Assembly (NCBI RefSeq): GCF_900105255.1
Contig: NZ_LT629763.1
Span: 434,001-498,000 of the forward strand
Direction: 5' to 3'
Length of the DNA stretch: 64,000 nucleotides
Source of the DNA: Halopseudomonas sabulinigri
GTDB lineage: Bacteria > Pseudomonadota > Gammaproteobacteria > Pseudomonadales > Pseudomonadaceae
This document shows, one piece after another, positions 63,095-64,000 of this stretch. The position numbers were made by a program, and so were the translations under genes. The notes below the pieces were generated by a model. The model saw nothing but the letters and a program-made list of their open reading frames with translations, made no database searches and had not been told where the DNA came from. Positions within the stretch are counted from its first letter, which is position 1, and each line of letters opens with the position of its first letter.

Positions 63095-64000
63095 ATGACC
63101 ACCGCATTAGAAAGGACAGCTAAGCTCCAAATATTCATAGATTGGGTCAAAGAACACATTAAGGGCGACGAGAAAGGGGAGGCACAGGTATTCCTCGACC
63201 GTTTTTTCCAAGCTTTTGGCTGGTTGGGTTTGAAAGAGGCTGGTGCCGACTGCGAGGAGCGGGTCAAGAATACAACTGGTGGCACATCCTTTGCCGATTT
63301 GGTCTGGAAGCCCGTTGTGGTCATCGAGATGAAGAAGCGAGGCACCGATCTTAGCAAGCATTACAGTCAGGCATTCACATACTGGACCCGTTTAGTGCCC
63401 AACCGGCCACGTTATGCCGTCTTATGCAACTTTGACGAGTTCTGGATTTATGACTTCGAGACTCAACTCGACACGCCAGTTGACACGATAAAACTATCAG
63501 TGTTGCCTGAAAAATATGGCCCTCTGAACTTCATGTTTCCTGGAGACGTTGTGCCGGTTTTCGGTAACCACCAGGAAACTGTCACGCGCCAGGCTGCAGA
63601 CAAGTTGGCAGCATGCTTCAACTCGATGATAGCCCGAGGCGTTGATAAGCCACTAGCCCAGCGTTTTACATTACAAATGCTCATGGCGTTGTTCTCCGAA
63701 GACATCGGCCTGCTGGAAAAATACCTGGTTACACGAGTTCTTGAAGAATGTAAGAGTCCACAAGATGCTCACGACTTGCTAGGCGGACTATTCCAAGCCA
63801 TGAATGCTAAGGGCGGAGTTAACGGTGGCCGCTTCAAAGGCGTACCTTATTTTAACGGAGGCTTATTTGCAGAACCAGCCTACGTTGAGCTCGCCCATGA
63901 TGAACTGGTACTTCTTAAAGAAGCTGCTCAGTTCGACTGGTCTAAAGTCCGTCCCGAAATATTTGGGACCATTTTTGAACACTCTTTGGGTAAAGAACAA
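63095..64000 (+). CDS. MmeI-like restriction-methylation enzyme, N-terminal part
   Basis: 302 codons are open to the window edge with no stop. The N-terminal part has a PD-(D/E)XK nuclease core (FADLVWKPVVVIEMKKRGTDLSKHYSQAFTYW, Asp then E-x-K), then PRYAVLCNFDEFWIYDFE and a helical spacer (RFTLQMLMALFSEDIGLL ... FNGGLFAEPAYVEL ... PEIFGTIFEHSL). This is typical of the MmeI-type single-chain restriction enzymes in which a methyltransferase domain should follow. AGGGAAG precedes the ATG. The methyltransferase and target-recognition parts are outside the window. Confidence 0.8.
   Translation, partial: MTTALERTAKLQIFIDWVKEHIKGDEKGEAQVFLDRFFQAFGWLGLKEAGADCEERVKNTTGGTSFADLVWKPVVVIEMKKRGTDLSKHYSQAFTYWTRLVPNRPRYAVLCNFDEFWIYDFETQLDTPVDTIKLSVLPEKYGPLNFMFPGDVVPVFGNHQETVTRQAADKLAACFNSMIARGVDKPLAQRFTLQMLMALFSEDIGLLEKYLVTRVLEECKSPQDAHDLLGGLFQAMNAKGGVNGGRFKGVPYFNGGLFAEPAYVELAHDELVLLKEAAQFDWSKVRPEIFGTIFEHSLGKEQ

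Larger units (their letters stand above)
40856..64000. mobile_element. tRNA-Ser genomic island (far end outside the window)
   Basis: Directly after the tRNA come integrase genes, then accessory regulators, helicases, nucleases and restriction genes, with AT-richer stretches at 42.4-46 kb. Conserved core genes stop at the tRNA. No second copy of the tRNA 3' end (attachment repeat) was seen within the window, so the other boundary must lie beyond 64 kb. Confidence 0.7.

Overview
The window looks like a gammaproteobacterial chromosome of the Pseudomonas/Halopseudomonas type. The evidence is the protein sequences, the moderate-to-high GC, and gene runs that I recall as pseudomonad synteny: infA-bpt-aat, ftsK-lolA-rarA-crcB-serS-cysG, and yccA-tusD-tusC-tusB-tusE next to a tRNA-Ser. 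The species cannot be named from sequence reading alone.

Layout. (1) 1-7.0 kb: metabolism and stress genes (partial unknown gene, tandem universal stress protein, miaE, periplasmic solute-binding protein, MocR-type regulator, and a LysR regulator divergent from an acyl-CoA dehydrogenase). (2) 7.1-16.8 kb: conserved housekeeping block with translation initiation (infA), N-degron tagging (bpt, aat), division and chromosome segregation (ftsK), lipoprotein sorting (lolA), replication repair (rarA), fluoride export (crcB), serS and cysG. (3) 16.9-38.4 kb: about 21 kb of lineage-variable genes between cysG and the tus operon. It holds hotdog thioesterases, a TetR gene with a double operator, a secreted arylsulfatase, an SDR, a lipase-like hydrolase, the lipocalin Blc, a diguanylate cyclase, a GST, an exbB-exbD-tonB operon ending in a very large LprI/ankyrin lipoprotein, two phospholipase-D-type enzymes around a small Fur-boxed gene, and a CASTOR/POLLUX-like channel. 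(4) 38.4-40.9 kb: tusE/B/C/D, yccA and tRNA-Ser(UGA).

(5) 40.9-64.0 kb: a genomic island starting at the tRNA-Ser gene and running off the window. It opens with a translationally coupled tyrosine-integrase pair. A small regulatory zone follows, with two related XRE-type proteins (one lacking the first half of its HTH) and three copies of a CACTATAGTG operator in front of separate genes. The cargo is DNA-processing and probably defensive: a 1707-residue exonuclease-RecQ-UvrD fusion, an OLD-nuclease/UvrD pair of Gabija type enclosed by 51-bp inverted repeats, a RavA-ViaA chaperone pair, a NucS-like nuclease, a nine-copy short direct-repeat array of unknown role, an SOS module (SRAP/YedK divergent from umuDC, with a LexA box between), and the start of an MmeI-like restriction-methylation enzyme.

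The observations most worth following are the interspersed GGTGCGAC repeat array (60.0-60.3 kb), the inverted repeats framing the OLD/UvrD cassette (51.2 and 55.6 kb), the triple-domain helicase, and the CACTATAGTG mini-regulon.
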